Below, piece by piece: positions 1 through 5,302 of a stretch of DNA of 7,606 bases (position 1 is the first letter of the stretch; each line of letters opens with the position of its first letter). Both the position numbers and the translations under genes were made by a program. Source of the stretch: an uncultured Eubacteriales bacterium (GTDB lineage Bacteria; Bacillota; Clostridia; Oscillospirales; Oscillospiraceae); NCBI GenBank assembly GCA_902496595.1, contig CABVBV010000101.1, forward strand, positions 1 to 7,606. Direction: 5' to 3'. The notes under the pieces were generated by a model, which searched no databases, was not told the DNA's origin, and worked only from the letters and a program-made list of their open reading frames with translations.

Positions 1-104
1 TCTGGTGCTTATTTGCATAAGCTTTTGCTTACATTGTTTAATTTACAAGGTACACATTGCGTCCTCAGCCTTGGGCTTTTGTTTGTCGCTCTCGGTGAGG
101 TGCT
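1..104 (-). ncRNA. Probable ribosomal RNA operon leader (5' part of the transcript, 16S gene outside)
   Basis: No open reading frame starts here. The minus-strand transcript contains TGTACCTTGTAAATTAAACA (35-54), similar to the boxA region of Firmicutes rRNA leaders and spacers (TGCTCTTTGAAAACTGAACA type, recalled from memory). It has a small AGCC/GGCT hairpin (67-77) and ends in GCTTAT-GCAA-ATAAGC (7-22), a perfect 6-bp stem with a GNRA tetraloop. Together with the strong promoter, this suggests an rRNA operon leader. No 16S sequence is inside the window, so a leader of another highly expressed gene remains possible. Confidence 0.5.
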
Positions 105-109
105 TTGCT

Positions 110-170
110 AATATAGCATTTTGATTCGCCTGTGTCAAGTCTTTTTTTCGATTTTTTGATTTATTTTTTT
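110..170 (-). promoter_or_regulatory. Strong promoter with UP-element-like A-tracts, reading out of the left edge
   Basis: On the minus strand: A-tracts of 7, 6 and 7 A (164-170, 152-157, 142-148), roughly helically phased, then -35 TTGACA (133-138), a 17-bp spacer, extended TGC and -10 TATATT (110-115). Predicted initiation is near 103-104. A consensus -35 preceded by phased A-tracts is typical of rRNA promoters. The gene it drives lies beyond the window. Confidence 0.88.
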
Positions 171-1012
171 ACCCGGTTTTCAAGCGCCCCGATACCGTCG
201 ATCTCGCACCTGACCACGTCGCCGCATTCGAGGTATTTCGGCGGCTCGAAGCCCATGCCGACGCCTGCGGGGGTGCCCATCGCGATGATAGTCCCGGCCT
301 TGAGAGTCATGCCCTGGGACAGCTCCGAGACGACCTCGGCGACTCCGAAGATCATATATCTCGTATTGCTGTCCTGCCGCTTCTCATCGTTTATGTAGCA
401 CCTGATATCGAGCTCCGGCGCGCCGGGCGTGAACTCGTCCCGCGTCACTATCCACGGGCCCATGGTCGTATGCGTATCGAGGCTCTTGCCGAAGTAGAAC
501 TGCTTGTGCGCCTTCTGGAGATTCCTCGCGGACACGTCGTTGAGGACGCTGTAGCCCAGCACATAGTCGTATGCGTTTTCCCTTGGCACCTTATATGCGT
601 CCCTTCCCAGCACGACCGCCAGCTCCGCCTCGTAATCCAGGCCGTCCACGATGTCGAAGTGCGGGTCGATCTCCCCTCCGGGCCCCACTATCCATGCCGC
701 CCTCTTGGAGAAATACACCGCCTTGCCGGCGTTCTTCACGAAATCGTCCTTGCCCCATCTCGCGGCCTCGGCGCTGTGATCCATATAGTTCATGCCGAGG
801 CATATTACATCCTGCCTGGGCTCGGGGATGGGCGCGAGCAGTTTGACGTCCTCGATGGGCAGCGCCTCGCCGCGGAGCAGAGCCTCTCCGGGCAGTTTGC
901 CGTCCAGCGACTGGATGAGCGCGTTCATGTCGTCTGCGGCTCTGTAAACCGAGCGTCCGTCGCTCGCTGCGGCGAAGGTCTCGCCTCTGTATTCGCAGGT
1001 CAAAAGTTTCAT
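161..1012 (-). CDS. Fumarylacetoacetate hydrolase family protein (COG0179/MhpD type)
   Basis: 283-residue soluble enzyme of the FAH superfamily, whose members cleave or decarboxylate 2-keto acids and acylpyruvates with a divalent metal; the substrate cannot be read from sequence. A variable N-terminal domain (1-60) is followed by the FAH fold: PIPEPRQDVICLGMNYMDHSAE (61-82), the metal ligands Glu128 and Glu130 in LDYEAELAVVLGR and Asp159 in SVLNDVSARN, GKSLDTHTTMGPWIV (175-189), and MGTPAGVGMG (245-254). Motifs and length are typical and complete. The start has AGAGGTG 4 nt upstream. It follows the zinc-ribbon gene at 13 nt and is probably the second gene of that unit. The final Lys-Lys-stop codons are part of the A-tracts upstream of the next promoter, and no terminator hairpin separates them. 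Candidates include an acylpyruvase or oxaloacetate decarboxylase (FAHD1-like) and an aromatic-degradation hydrolase. Confidence 0.93.
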   Translation of the reverse strand: MKLLTCEYRGETFAAASDGRSVYRAADDMNALIQSLDGKLPGEALLRGEALPIEDVKLLAPIPEPRQDVICLGMNYMDHSAEAARWGKDDFVKNAGKAVYFSKRAAWIVGPGGEIDPHFDIVDGLDYEAELAVVLGRDAYKVPRENAYDYVLGYSVLNDVSARNLQKAHKQFYFGKSLDTHTTMGPWIVTRDEFTPGAPELDIRCYINDEKRQDSNTRYMIFGVAEVVSELSQGMTLKAGTIIAMGTPAGVGMGFEPPKYLECGDVVRCEIDGIGALENRVKK

Positions 1013-1025
1013 ATCGCACCTCTAT

Positions 1026-1577
1026 TTATTTCAATATCGTGATCTCGCCTATGAAGCTCAGCGGCCGTCTGAGGCCGCGGCTGACGTTTGTGAAACCCTG
1101 TACGAGCCACACTATCGTGGCGATACCTCCGGCGAGGCCGATGAGCCAGCCGATGCCTGTGAGGCCGTCGAAGATGCTTACGAGCACAGCGAAGATGAAG
1201 AGCAGGAGACCCTGGTTGCAGTGGTACCTCAGGAATCTCGACTTCGGCCTTGCGAGGAGCGGCACGAGCAGCAGCGGCCCCAGGTAGCAGAGGTAGCCCA
1301 TGGTCTGGTTCTCCCTCGTGTCCTGGTCATAGCTTTCGGCGTATTTCCGTCTGCGGCTGCCGTCGTATGTATAAGTTCCGCCGTCGCCTCGGCCTCCGGC
1401 GTTTTCCCGGCTCTGGCGTCCGGCCTCTTCTCTTGCGGTCTGGGCGCCGGCACTCTGGCCGTCCTTTTGCTTTTTATCCTTTTTCGGCTGGGCTTTGCCC
1501 TTGACCGGCATATCGCAGGCCGGGCAATTCTCCGCCCAATCCGGCACATATGCGCCGCAGTTTCTGCAGTAGCTCAT
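1026..1577 (-). CDS. Zinc-ribbon membrane protein (DUF4870-like)
   Basis: 183 residues, function unknown. N-terminal zinc ribbon with two CxxC pairs: Cys4/Cys7 (YCRNCG) and Cys18/Cys21 (NCPAC). A long charged linker, Lys- then Gly/Arg-rich (about 25-90), is probably disordered. The C-terminal third is membrane-embedded: segments at about 93-109 (MGYLCYLGPLLLVPLLA), 122-138 and 142-160. RFLRYHCNQGLLLF (114-127) matches the FVRFHAxQS-type motif of the DUF4870/Tic20-like small membrane proteins. The ribbon would be cytosolic in such a topology (inference). The ATG at 1577 has a modest GGGTGAT site 4 nt upstream and a near-consensus promoter about 35 nt further on. The FAH-family gene begins 13 nt after its stop, so the two should be co-transcribed. 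Confidence 0.8.
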   Translation of the reverse strand: MSYCRNCGAYVPDWAENCPACDMPVKGKAQPKKDKKQKDGQSAGAQTAREEAGRQSRENAGGRGDGGTYTYDGSRRRKYAESYDQDTRENQTMGYLCYLGPLLLVPLLARPKSRFLRYHCNQGLLLFIFAVLVSIFDGLTGIGWLIGLAGGIATIVWLVQGFTNVSRGLRRPLSFIGEITILK

Positions 1578-1611
1578 CCTATCACCCGCACATTATCTTT
1601 GGTAGTCATAT

Positions 1612-1640
1612 ATTATATAACGCCTCTTTCCCCATTTCAA
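1612..1640 (-). promoter_or_regulatory. Sigma-A-type promoter of the zinc-ribbon protein / FAH unit
   Basis: -35 TTGAAA (1635-1640), 17-bp spacer, consensus -10 TATAAT (1612-1617). Predicted initiation near 1604-1606 leaves a leader of about 28 nt. An imperfect inverted repeat (CCTCTTCC at 1643-1650, GGAAAGAGG at 1623-1631) surrounds the -35 box and could be an operator. Confidence 0.88.
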
Positions 1641-1646
1641 GTGGAA

Positions 1647-1793
1647 GAGGCCGGCGCCACGGCTGCGCACCGCGCCCGCGTTTCCGGGCCCGGTGCGTCC
1701 GGGCGGGGGTGGAACCCCGCCCATACAAGGCTTCCCGGAACCATATGAAGCCGTCCAAGGCCGGGACGGGCGCGGCGTCGGGGAGGCCGGCGC
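1647..1793 (-). repeat. GC-rich palindromic block flanked by 11-bp direct repeats
   Basis: The sleB-to-zinc-ribbon gap (1578-1797) contains no gene. Between two exact copies of GAGGCCGGCGC (plus strand 1647-1657 and 1783-1793) lie 125 bp packed with inverted repeats: CGCACC/GGTGCG (1666-1671, 1692-1697), CCGCGCCCG/CGGGCGCGG (1670-1678, 1767-1775), TTCCGGG/CCCGGAA (1682-1688, 1734-1740), GGGCGGGG/CCCCGCCC (1701-1708, 1715-1722), GGCTTC/GAAGCC (1729-1734, 1747-1752) and CCGTCC/GGACGG (1751-1756, 1764-1769). Some are mutually exclusive. The direct repeats could be a target duplication of a small REP- or MITE-like element, but in DNA this GC-rich chance is a real alternative. No U-run follows any stem, so it is a poor intrinsic terminator for sleB. 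Confidence 0.5.
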
Positions 1794-1797
1794 TTTT

Positions 1798-2472
1798 TCA
1801 CGCGCAGAATCTGTGCTTGCCTATCGTTATGATCTCCGGACGCGACCATATCCACGCATTTGTGGCGGTGACGGGGTTAAAATAGTATATGGCGCCGCCC
1901 GAGGGGTCGGCCCCGGCGAGGGCGTCCCTCGCCGCCTGGTAGGCGCTGTCGGCCACGGGCTCGTCCCACTGGCCGTCCAACATACAGCTGAAGGCTCCCG
2001 GCTGGAAGATGACCTCGGATATCGTGTTCGGGAACGACGGGTGCTCCACACGGTTGAGCACCACCGCTCCCACGGCCACCTGGCCTGCGTAGGGCTCTCC
2101 TCTCGCCTCGGCGGAGATAAGCCTTGCCAGCAGCGCCACATCTCCAGAAGCGTTTCCGGATGCCGTGCTTGTCCCTCCGGCGGGCATACCGAGCGCCGCA
2201 AGCGTCTCAGGCCCCACCTTGCCGTCGACAGAAAGGCCGTTCTTCTCCTGGAAATACTCCACGGCCTCCTCGGTCTTGGAGCCGAAGATGCCGTCCACCT
2301 CTCCTGAGTAATAGCCCCAGTCCAGCAGTTTCTCCTGTATCAGCCTGACCGTCTCACCGCTCGAACCCCTGGAATAGGTGACGGCCTCGGCCCTCTGAGC
2401 CAGCGCGATCAGCATTATATTAAGCGTGAATACCACAGTCAGTGCAAGTATGAGTTTTTTTCTGTTCTGCAT
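1798..2472 (-). CDS. sleB: SleB-like spore cortex-lytic enzyme / cell wall hydrolase
   Basis: Exported peptidoglycan hydrolase; characterised SleB is a lytic transglycosylase that degrades muramic-delta-lactam-containing spore cortex during germination. 224 residues. N-terminal signal or anchor 7-25 with a possible cleavage at AEA-V (28-31). PG_binding_1 domain about 36-95: SRGSSGETVRLIQEKLLDWGYYSGEVDGIFG ... SVDGKVGPETLAALG. A short Gly/Ser/Thr linker (99-110) leads to the Hydrolase_2 (SleB) domain, about 112-224: LLARLISAEARGEPYAGQVAVGAVVLNRV, with the predicted catalytic Glu at residue 122, then QPGAFSCMLDG, and YYFNPVTATNAWIWSRP at the end. It is shorter than Bacillus SleB (~300 residues) and no ypeB partner lies beside it, so it may instead be a related vegetative hydrolase. 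The ATG is preceded by a hairpin that covers its ribosome binding site. Confidence 0.88.
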   Translation of the reverse strand: MQNRKKLILALTVVFTLNIMLIALAQRAEAVTYSRGSSGETVRLIQEKLLDWGYYSGEVDGIFGSKTEEAVEYFQEKNGLSVDGKVGPETLAALGMPAGGTSTASGNASGDVALLARLISAEARGEPYAGQVAVGAVVLNRVEHPSFPNTISEVIFQPGAFSCMLDGQWDEPVADSAYQAARDALAGADPSGGAIYYFNPVTATNAWIWSRPEIITIGKHRFCA

Positions 2473-2474
2473 AT

Positions 2475-2514
2475 AAAAACTCGCCCCCTCGCGTTTAGAA
2501 TACGAAGGGACGAG
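2475..2514 (-). terminator. Hairpin plus U-run overlapping the sleB ribosome binding site
   Basis: CTCGTCCCTTCG (2503-2514) pairs along its whole length with CGAGGGGGCGAG (2480-2491): 12 bp including two G-U pairs, 11-nt loop, then TTTTT ending 2 nt before the sleB ATG. As a terminator it would end the thrS-lipoprotein transcript. Its 3' arm also contains AGGGGG, the only Shine-Dalgarno candidate for sleB (11 nt from the ATG), so any readthrough message would have that site paired. Confidence 0.85.
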
Positions 2515-2538
2515 CCGTGATATTCAAGAAAAAATCTG

Positions 2539-3177
2539 TCAGGCAGCAGCAACGCTGAAGCTGCCGCTCTCGTTTGCCGTGATCGAAAAGCCCTCGGCCG
2601 CGACGGTCTCGGAGCTCTCAACGGCGGGGTTGCCGCTGACTGTGAGGGCGCAGCCGACAGTCAACTTGCCCTCGATGCTGATGCCCGCTACGTCCACCGC
2701 CGTGATGCTCAAGCTCCCGTCACCGGTAAACGTCAGGTCGCCGTCGCCCTTGATAGAGGGGGAAACGCTGGAAGTGAACACGCACTCGCCTGTCACCTGC
2801 ACATCCAGGTCTCCGCCGGAATACTCGATGAGGATGTCGTTCATCGTGCCGGAATCCAGCTCCGCCGCGTCGAGCAGGAGGACGCCGTTTTCATACTTCA
2901 CGCCCTTGAGCGCCAGGAAAGTGAGCTGGCTGTCCTTGATGATGGAAACTCCGCAGACCATCAGCGACTCGAGCGGCTGCGGGTCGGGGGTCGGGGTCGG
3001 CGCCGCAGTCGGGGCGTTGATGTCGGTCGGAGTGCTGCCGTCGTCCACGTCCAGTTCTCCGCCGCTGCCCTCGACGTCGGCGTCCGGCAGGTCGCTGCTC
3101 ACGGGGTCGCCGCTGCCGCAGGCCGCAAGGCCCAGCACAAGCGCGAGCGCCAGCAGTAAGCTCAGATATTTCTTCAT
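2539..3177 (-). CDS. Small surface lipoprotein with beta-repeat (possibly carbohydrate-binding) domain
   Basis: 212 residues, exported and lipid-anchored: signal MKKYLSLLLALALVLGLAAC with lipobox LAAC, the modified Cys being residue 20. An acidic Ser/Gly/Asp-rich stretch (21-47) and a Pro/Thr linker (48-68, PTAAPTPTPDPQP) lift the rest off the membrane. The C-terminal ~140 residues are short strands with repeated G-D-L-T-x-T-G-x-G-S-L-x-I-T-A style units and end in SGSFSVAAA. This pattern resembles the beta-helical carbohydrate-binding domains (DUF4353 / Cthe_2159-like) of clostridial lipoproteins, but the match is by look only. No catalytic motif is seen. The start has AAAGGA about 11 nt upstream, a long spacing. 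It follows thrS at 21 nt with no terminator between, so some expression by readthrough from the T-box transcript is likely; no separate promoter was found. Confidence 0.8.
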   Translation of the reverse strand: MKKYLSLLLALALVLGLAACGSGDPVSSDLPDADVEGSGGELDVDDGSTPTDINAPTAAPTPTPDPQPLESLMVCGVSIIKDSQLTFLALKGVKYENGVLLLDAAELDSGTMNDILIEYSGGDLDVQVTGECVFTSSVSPSIKGDGDLTFTGDGSLSITAVDVAGISIEGKLTVGCALTVSGNPAVESSETVAAEGFSITANESGSFSVAAA

Positions 3178-3198
3178 TCAGTTACCAGTCCTTTCTCT

Positions 3199-4953
3199 TC
3201 AGTCGAGACTGCGCGTTTTGATCTGCTCCATGATCATCGCCGTGAACTCGTCAAGGGACATGGCGCCCTTGTCTCCGCCAGTCCTGGTTCGCACGGCCAC
3301 CGCGCCCGACTCGGCCTCCTTGTCGCCAATGACGAGCATATAGGGGATCTTCTGGCTCTGGGCCTCGCGGATCTTGTAGCCGATCTTCTCGTTGCGCAGA
3401 TCCGTCTCCACCCTTATGCCCGCTTCGTCGAGCTTCTTCGCGACCTCGACCGCCCAATCGCGGCTCCTGTCGGTTATCGTCATGACCTTGACCTGCACGG
3501 GTGACAGCCACACCGGGAACGCGCCCGCAAAATGCTCCGTGATAACGCCTATGAAGCGCTCGATGGAGCCCAGCAGCGCACGGTGGATCATTACCGGCCT
3601 GTGCTTCTGCCCGTCCTCTCCCACGTACTCGAGCTCAAAGCGCTCGGGCATCTGGAAGTCGAGCTGTATTGTGCCGCACTGCCAAGTCCTGTCCAGAGAG
3701 TCGGACAGGTGGAAGTCCAGCTTCGGGCCGTAGAAGGCGCCGTCGCCCTCGTTTATCTCGTAGGGCTTGCCCAGCTCCTCGATGGCGGCCTTCAGCGTTG
3801 CCTCGGCCATGCGCCAGGTCTCCTCGTCGCCCATGTGATCCTCAGGCATCGTGGAGAGCTCGATCTTGTAGGTCAGCGCGAAGGTGGAGTAGATCTCGTC
3901 AAATATCTTGACGACGCCCTTGATCTCGTCCTTCATCTGCTCCGGGGTCATGAAGATGTGCGCGTCGTCCTGCGTGAAGCAGCGGACGCGGAAGAGCCCG
4001 TGGAGAGCTCCGGAAAGCTCGTGCCTGTGGACGAGGCCCAGCTCCGCCACGCGCATGGGCAGGTCGCGGTAGGAGTGCGGCTCGTTTTTGTAAACCAGCA
4101 TACCTCCGGGGCAGTTCATGGGCTTTACGGCATAGTCTTCCCCGTCGATGACGGTGGTGTACATATTGTTCTTGTAGTGCTCCCAGTGTCCGCTCCTGTG
4201 CCAGAGCTCCTGATTCAGAATGATGGGCGTGGAGATCTCCACATAGCCGTACCTCTTGTGGACGGAGCGCCAGTAATCGAGCAGGGTGTTTTTGAGCACC
4301 ATGCCTTTCGGCAGGAAGAACGGGAAGCCGGGGCCCTCGTCTGCCATCATGAACAGGCCGAGCTCGCGGCCGAGCTTTCTGTGGTCGCGCTTCTTCGCTT
4401 CCTCTAGACGATTGAGATAGGCGTCAAGTTCCTCCTTTTTGAGAAAACAAGTGCCGTAAATCCTCTGGAGCATCTTGCGGCTCGAGTCTCCGCGCCAGTA
4501 AGCTCCGGTGCAGTTCATGAGCTTTATCGCGTTGCCCTTTATCCTTCCGGTGTTGTCCACGTGCGGGCCGGCGCAGAGGTCGGTGAACTCTCCCTGCTTG
4601 TAGAAGCTGATGGTCTCGCCCTCGGGCAAGTCCTCGATAAGCTCCACCTTGTAGGGCTCGTCCTTCTCGCGCATCAGGGCGATGGCGGCCTCGCGGGGCA
4701 GCTCGAAACGCTCGATGGGCAGCTTCTCCTTGCAGATCTTGCGCATCTCGGCCTCGATCTTCTCAAGGATCTCCGGAGTGAAGACCGTCTCCGAGTCGAG
4801 GTCGTAGTAAAATCCGTCGTCAATGGACGGGCCGATGGCGAGCTTGGTGTCCGGATAGAGGCGCTTGACCGCCTGGGCCAGGATGTGGCTGGTCGAATGC
4901 CGGTAGGTGTCTCTGTATTCCTTGTTTTCAAACGTGTACTTTTTCTCGTCCAT
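3199..4953 (-). CDS. thrS: Threonyl-tRNA synthetase, form without N-terminal TGS domain
   Basis: Class II aminoacyl-tRNA synthetase that charges tRNA-Thr in the cytosol. 584 residues from the ATG at 4953, against about 640 in E. coli: the ~60-residue N-terminal TGS domain is missing and the protein begins almost directly in the editing domain. Editing site: HSTSH (19-23) and CAGPH (127-131), the HxxxH and CxxxH pairs that clear Ser-tRNA-Thr. Catalytic core: motif 1 around LLDYWRSVHKRYGYVEISTP (224-243), motif 2 around 309-330 (HRHELSGALHGLFRVRCF), motif 3 HRALLGSIERFIG (457-469). Zinc ligands by position are Cys281 (MNCPG), His332 (DDAHIF) and His457. The anticodon-binding domain is about 484-580, with DLRNEKIGYKIREAQ. 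Transcribed from its own promoter through a Thr T-box, so synthesis should rise when tRNA-Thr is uncharged. A lipoprotein gene follows at 21 nt. Confidence 0.97.
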   Translation of the reverse strand: MDEKKYTFENKEYRDTYRHSTSHILAQAVKRLYPDTKLAIGPSIDDGFYYDLDSETVFTPEILEKIEAEMRKICKEKLPIERFELPREAAIALMREKDEPYKVELIEDLPEGETISFYKQGEFTDLCAGPHVDNTGRIKGNAIKLMNCTGAYWRGDSSRKMLQRIYGTCFLKKEELDAYLNRLEEAKKRDHRKLGRELGLFMMADEGPGFPFFLPKGMVLKNTLLDYWRSVHKRYGYVEISTPIILNQELWHRSGHWEHYKNNMYTTVIDGEDYAVKPMNCPGGMLVYKNEPHSYRDLPMRVAELGLVHRHELSGALHGLFRVRCFTQDDAHIFMTPEQMKDEIKGVVKIFDEIYSTFALTYKIELSTMPEDHMGDEETWRMAEATLKAAIEELGKPYEINEGDGAFYGPKLDFHLSDSLDRTWQCGTIQLDFQMPERFELEYVGEDGQKHRPVMIHRALLGSIERFIGVITEHFAGAFPVWLSPVQVKVMTITDRSRDWAVEVAKKLDEAGIRVETDLRNEKIGYKIREAQSQKIPYMLVIGDKEAESGAVAVRTRTGGDKGAMSLDEFTAMIMEQIKTRSLD

Positions 4954-4959
4954 AATGAT

Positions 4960-4965
4960 CCTCCT
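4960..4965 (-). promoter_or_regulatory. Ribosome binding site that fixes the thrS start
   Basis: A full AGGAGG, 6 nt before the ATG at 4953. The frame stays open 23 codons further upstream, to an ATG at 5022, but those codons would be translated from the terminator hairpin of the T-box leader and lack family similarity, so 4953 is the start. Confidence 0.93.
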
Positions 4966-4967
4966 GT

Positions 4968-5009
4968 AAATGGAAGCACCCCCGCGCCGGGATAGCGGCA
5001 CAGGGGTGC
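4968..5009 (-). terminator. T-box-controlled terminator hairpin before thrS
   Basis: GCACCCC (5003-5009) pairs with GGGGTGC (4976-4982), continued after mismatches by GCCG/CGGC around a short loop. The 5' arm includes the CACCCC that the antiterminator needs, so the two folds are exclusive. The sequence after the stem is TTCCATTT, a weak U-run, so termination may be leaky. The Shine-Dalgarno sequence (4960-4965) lies outside the hairpin, which favours transcriptional over translational control. Confidence 0.82.
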
Positions 5010-5212
5010 GTTGTTCACACACGGTTCCACCCTGAGTTTAACTCTTTGAGCGCTGTAACGTGCGCCGGACGCACGGGCTTAAAACGCTTCGCCCGCGGGC
5101 TCCGGAGTGGTCGGGTACAGCCAGCCGAAGGCGGCGTCTCACAGCCAAGGAACACCGCTCTCTGCGCTCCGGTAAACCCGGCCGCGCCCTCTCCTTCATC
5201 GCCTCTAACCTT
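4970..5212 (-). promoter_or_regulatory. Threonine T-box riboswitch leader of thrS
   Basis: A leader RNA that senses uncharged tRNA-Thr. Seen on the minus strand in order: stem I opening GGCGATGAAGGAG with the K-turn elements, closed by CTCCGGAGCC; distal stem I CAGAGAGCGGTG ... CTGTGAGAC (the AG-bulge and distal-loop motifs); specifier ACC at 5109-5111, placed as in other T-boxes (specifier, then A, then the pyrimidine-rich CTCCGGAGC), and ACC is a Thr codon; a stem III-like hairpin CGTGCG/CGCACG (5059-5075); the T-box sequence AGGGTGGAACCGTG (5020-5033). The antiterminator folds as AGGG/CCCU, the 7-nt bulge UGGAACC, and GUGUG/CGCAC. The alternative terminator hairpin is listed separately. 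The UGGA of the bulge is complementary to a tRNA end UCCA, predicting a U discriminator (inference). The stem I loop next to the specifier reads AGGG where AGUA is usual; the upper stem I fold is not resolved by eye. Confidence 0.95.
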
Positions 5213-5216
5213 AGAA

Positions 5217-5245
5217 ATAATAGCACTATTATCCCACCCTGTCAA
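5217..5245 (-). promoter_or_regulatory. Sigma-A-type promoter of thrS
   Basis: -35 TTGACA (5240-5245), 17-bp spacer, -10 TATTAT (5217-5222) with an extended TGC just upstream. Initiation is predicted near 5210-5212, immediately before the T-box stem I. A perfect 16-bp palindrome (ATAATAG TG CTATTAT, 5217-5232) covers the -10 and part of the spacer. Confidence 0.9.
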
Positions 5246-5302
5246 GGACGATATTCTCCATAATCTCCCGTAAAACGCCAGAAATTCTTGGCCTTTACCC
5301 CG

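Noticed and set aside
67..83. Plus-strand AGCC-TTG-GGCT hairpin followed by TTTTG as a terminator
   Set aside because: The stem is only 4 bp and no plus-strand gene lies upstream in the window.
1701..1722. T-box-like GGGGGTGGAACCCC on the plus strand
   Set aside because: It is one arm and loop of a perfect GC hairpin; there is no stem I, no specifier and no plus-strand gene downstream.
2978..3016. G-run series on the plus strand (possible quadruplex) in the lipoprotein gene
   Set aside because: It is explained by Pro codons (CCC) of the Pro/Thr linker read on the minus strand; the run spacing is irregular, with one run of only two G.
3532..4407. Long plus-strand reading frame (291 codons) opposite thrS
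   Set aside because: It is the antisense frame of a well-conserved synthetase in GC-rich DNA, with no recognisable domain and no ribosome binding site.
4954..5022. Upstream in-frame start giving a 607-residue ThrRS
   Set aside because: The extra 23 codons come from the T-box terminator region; the AGGAGG site serves the ATG at 4953.
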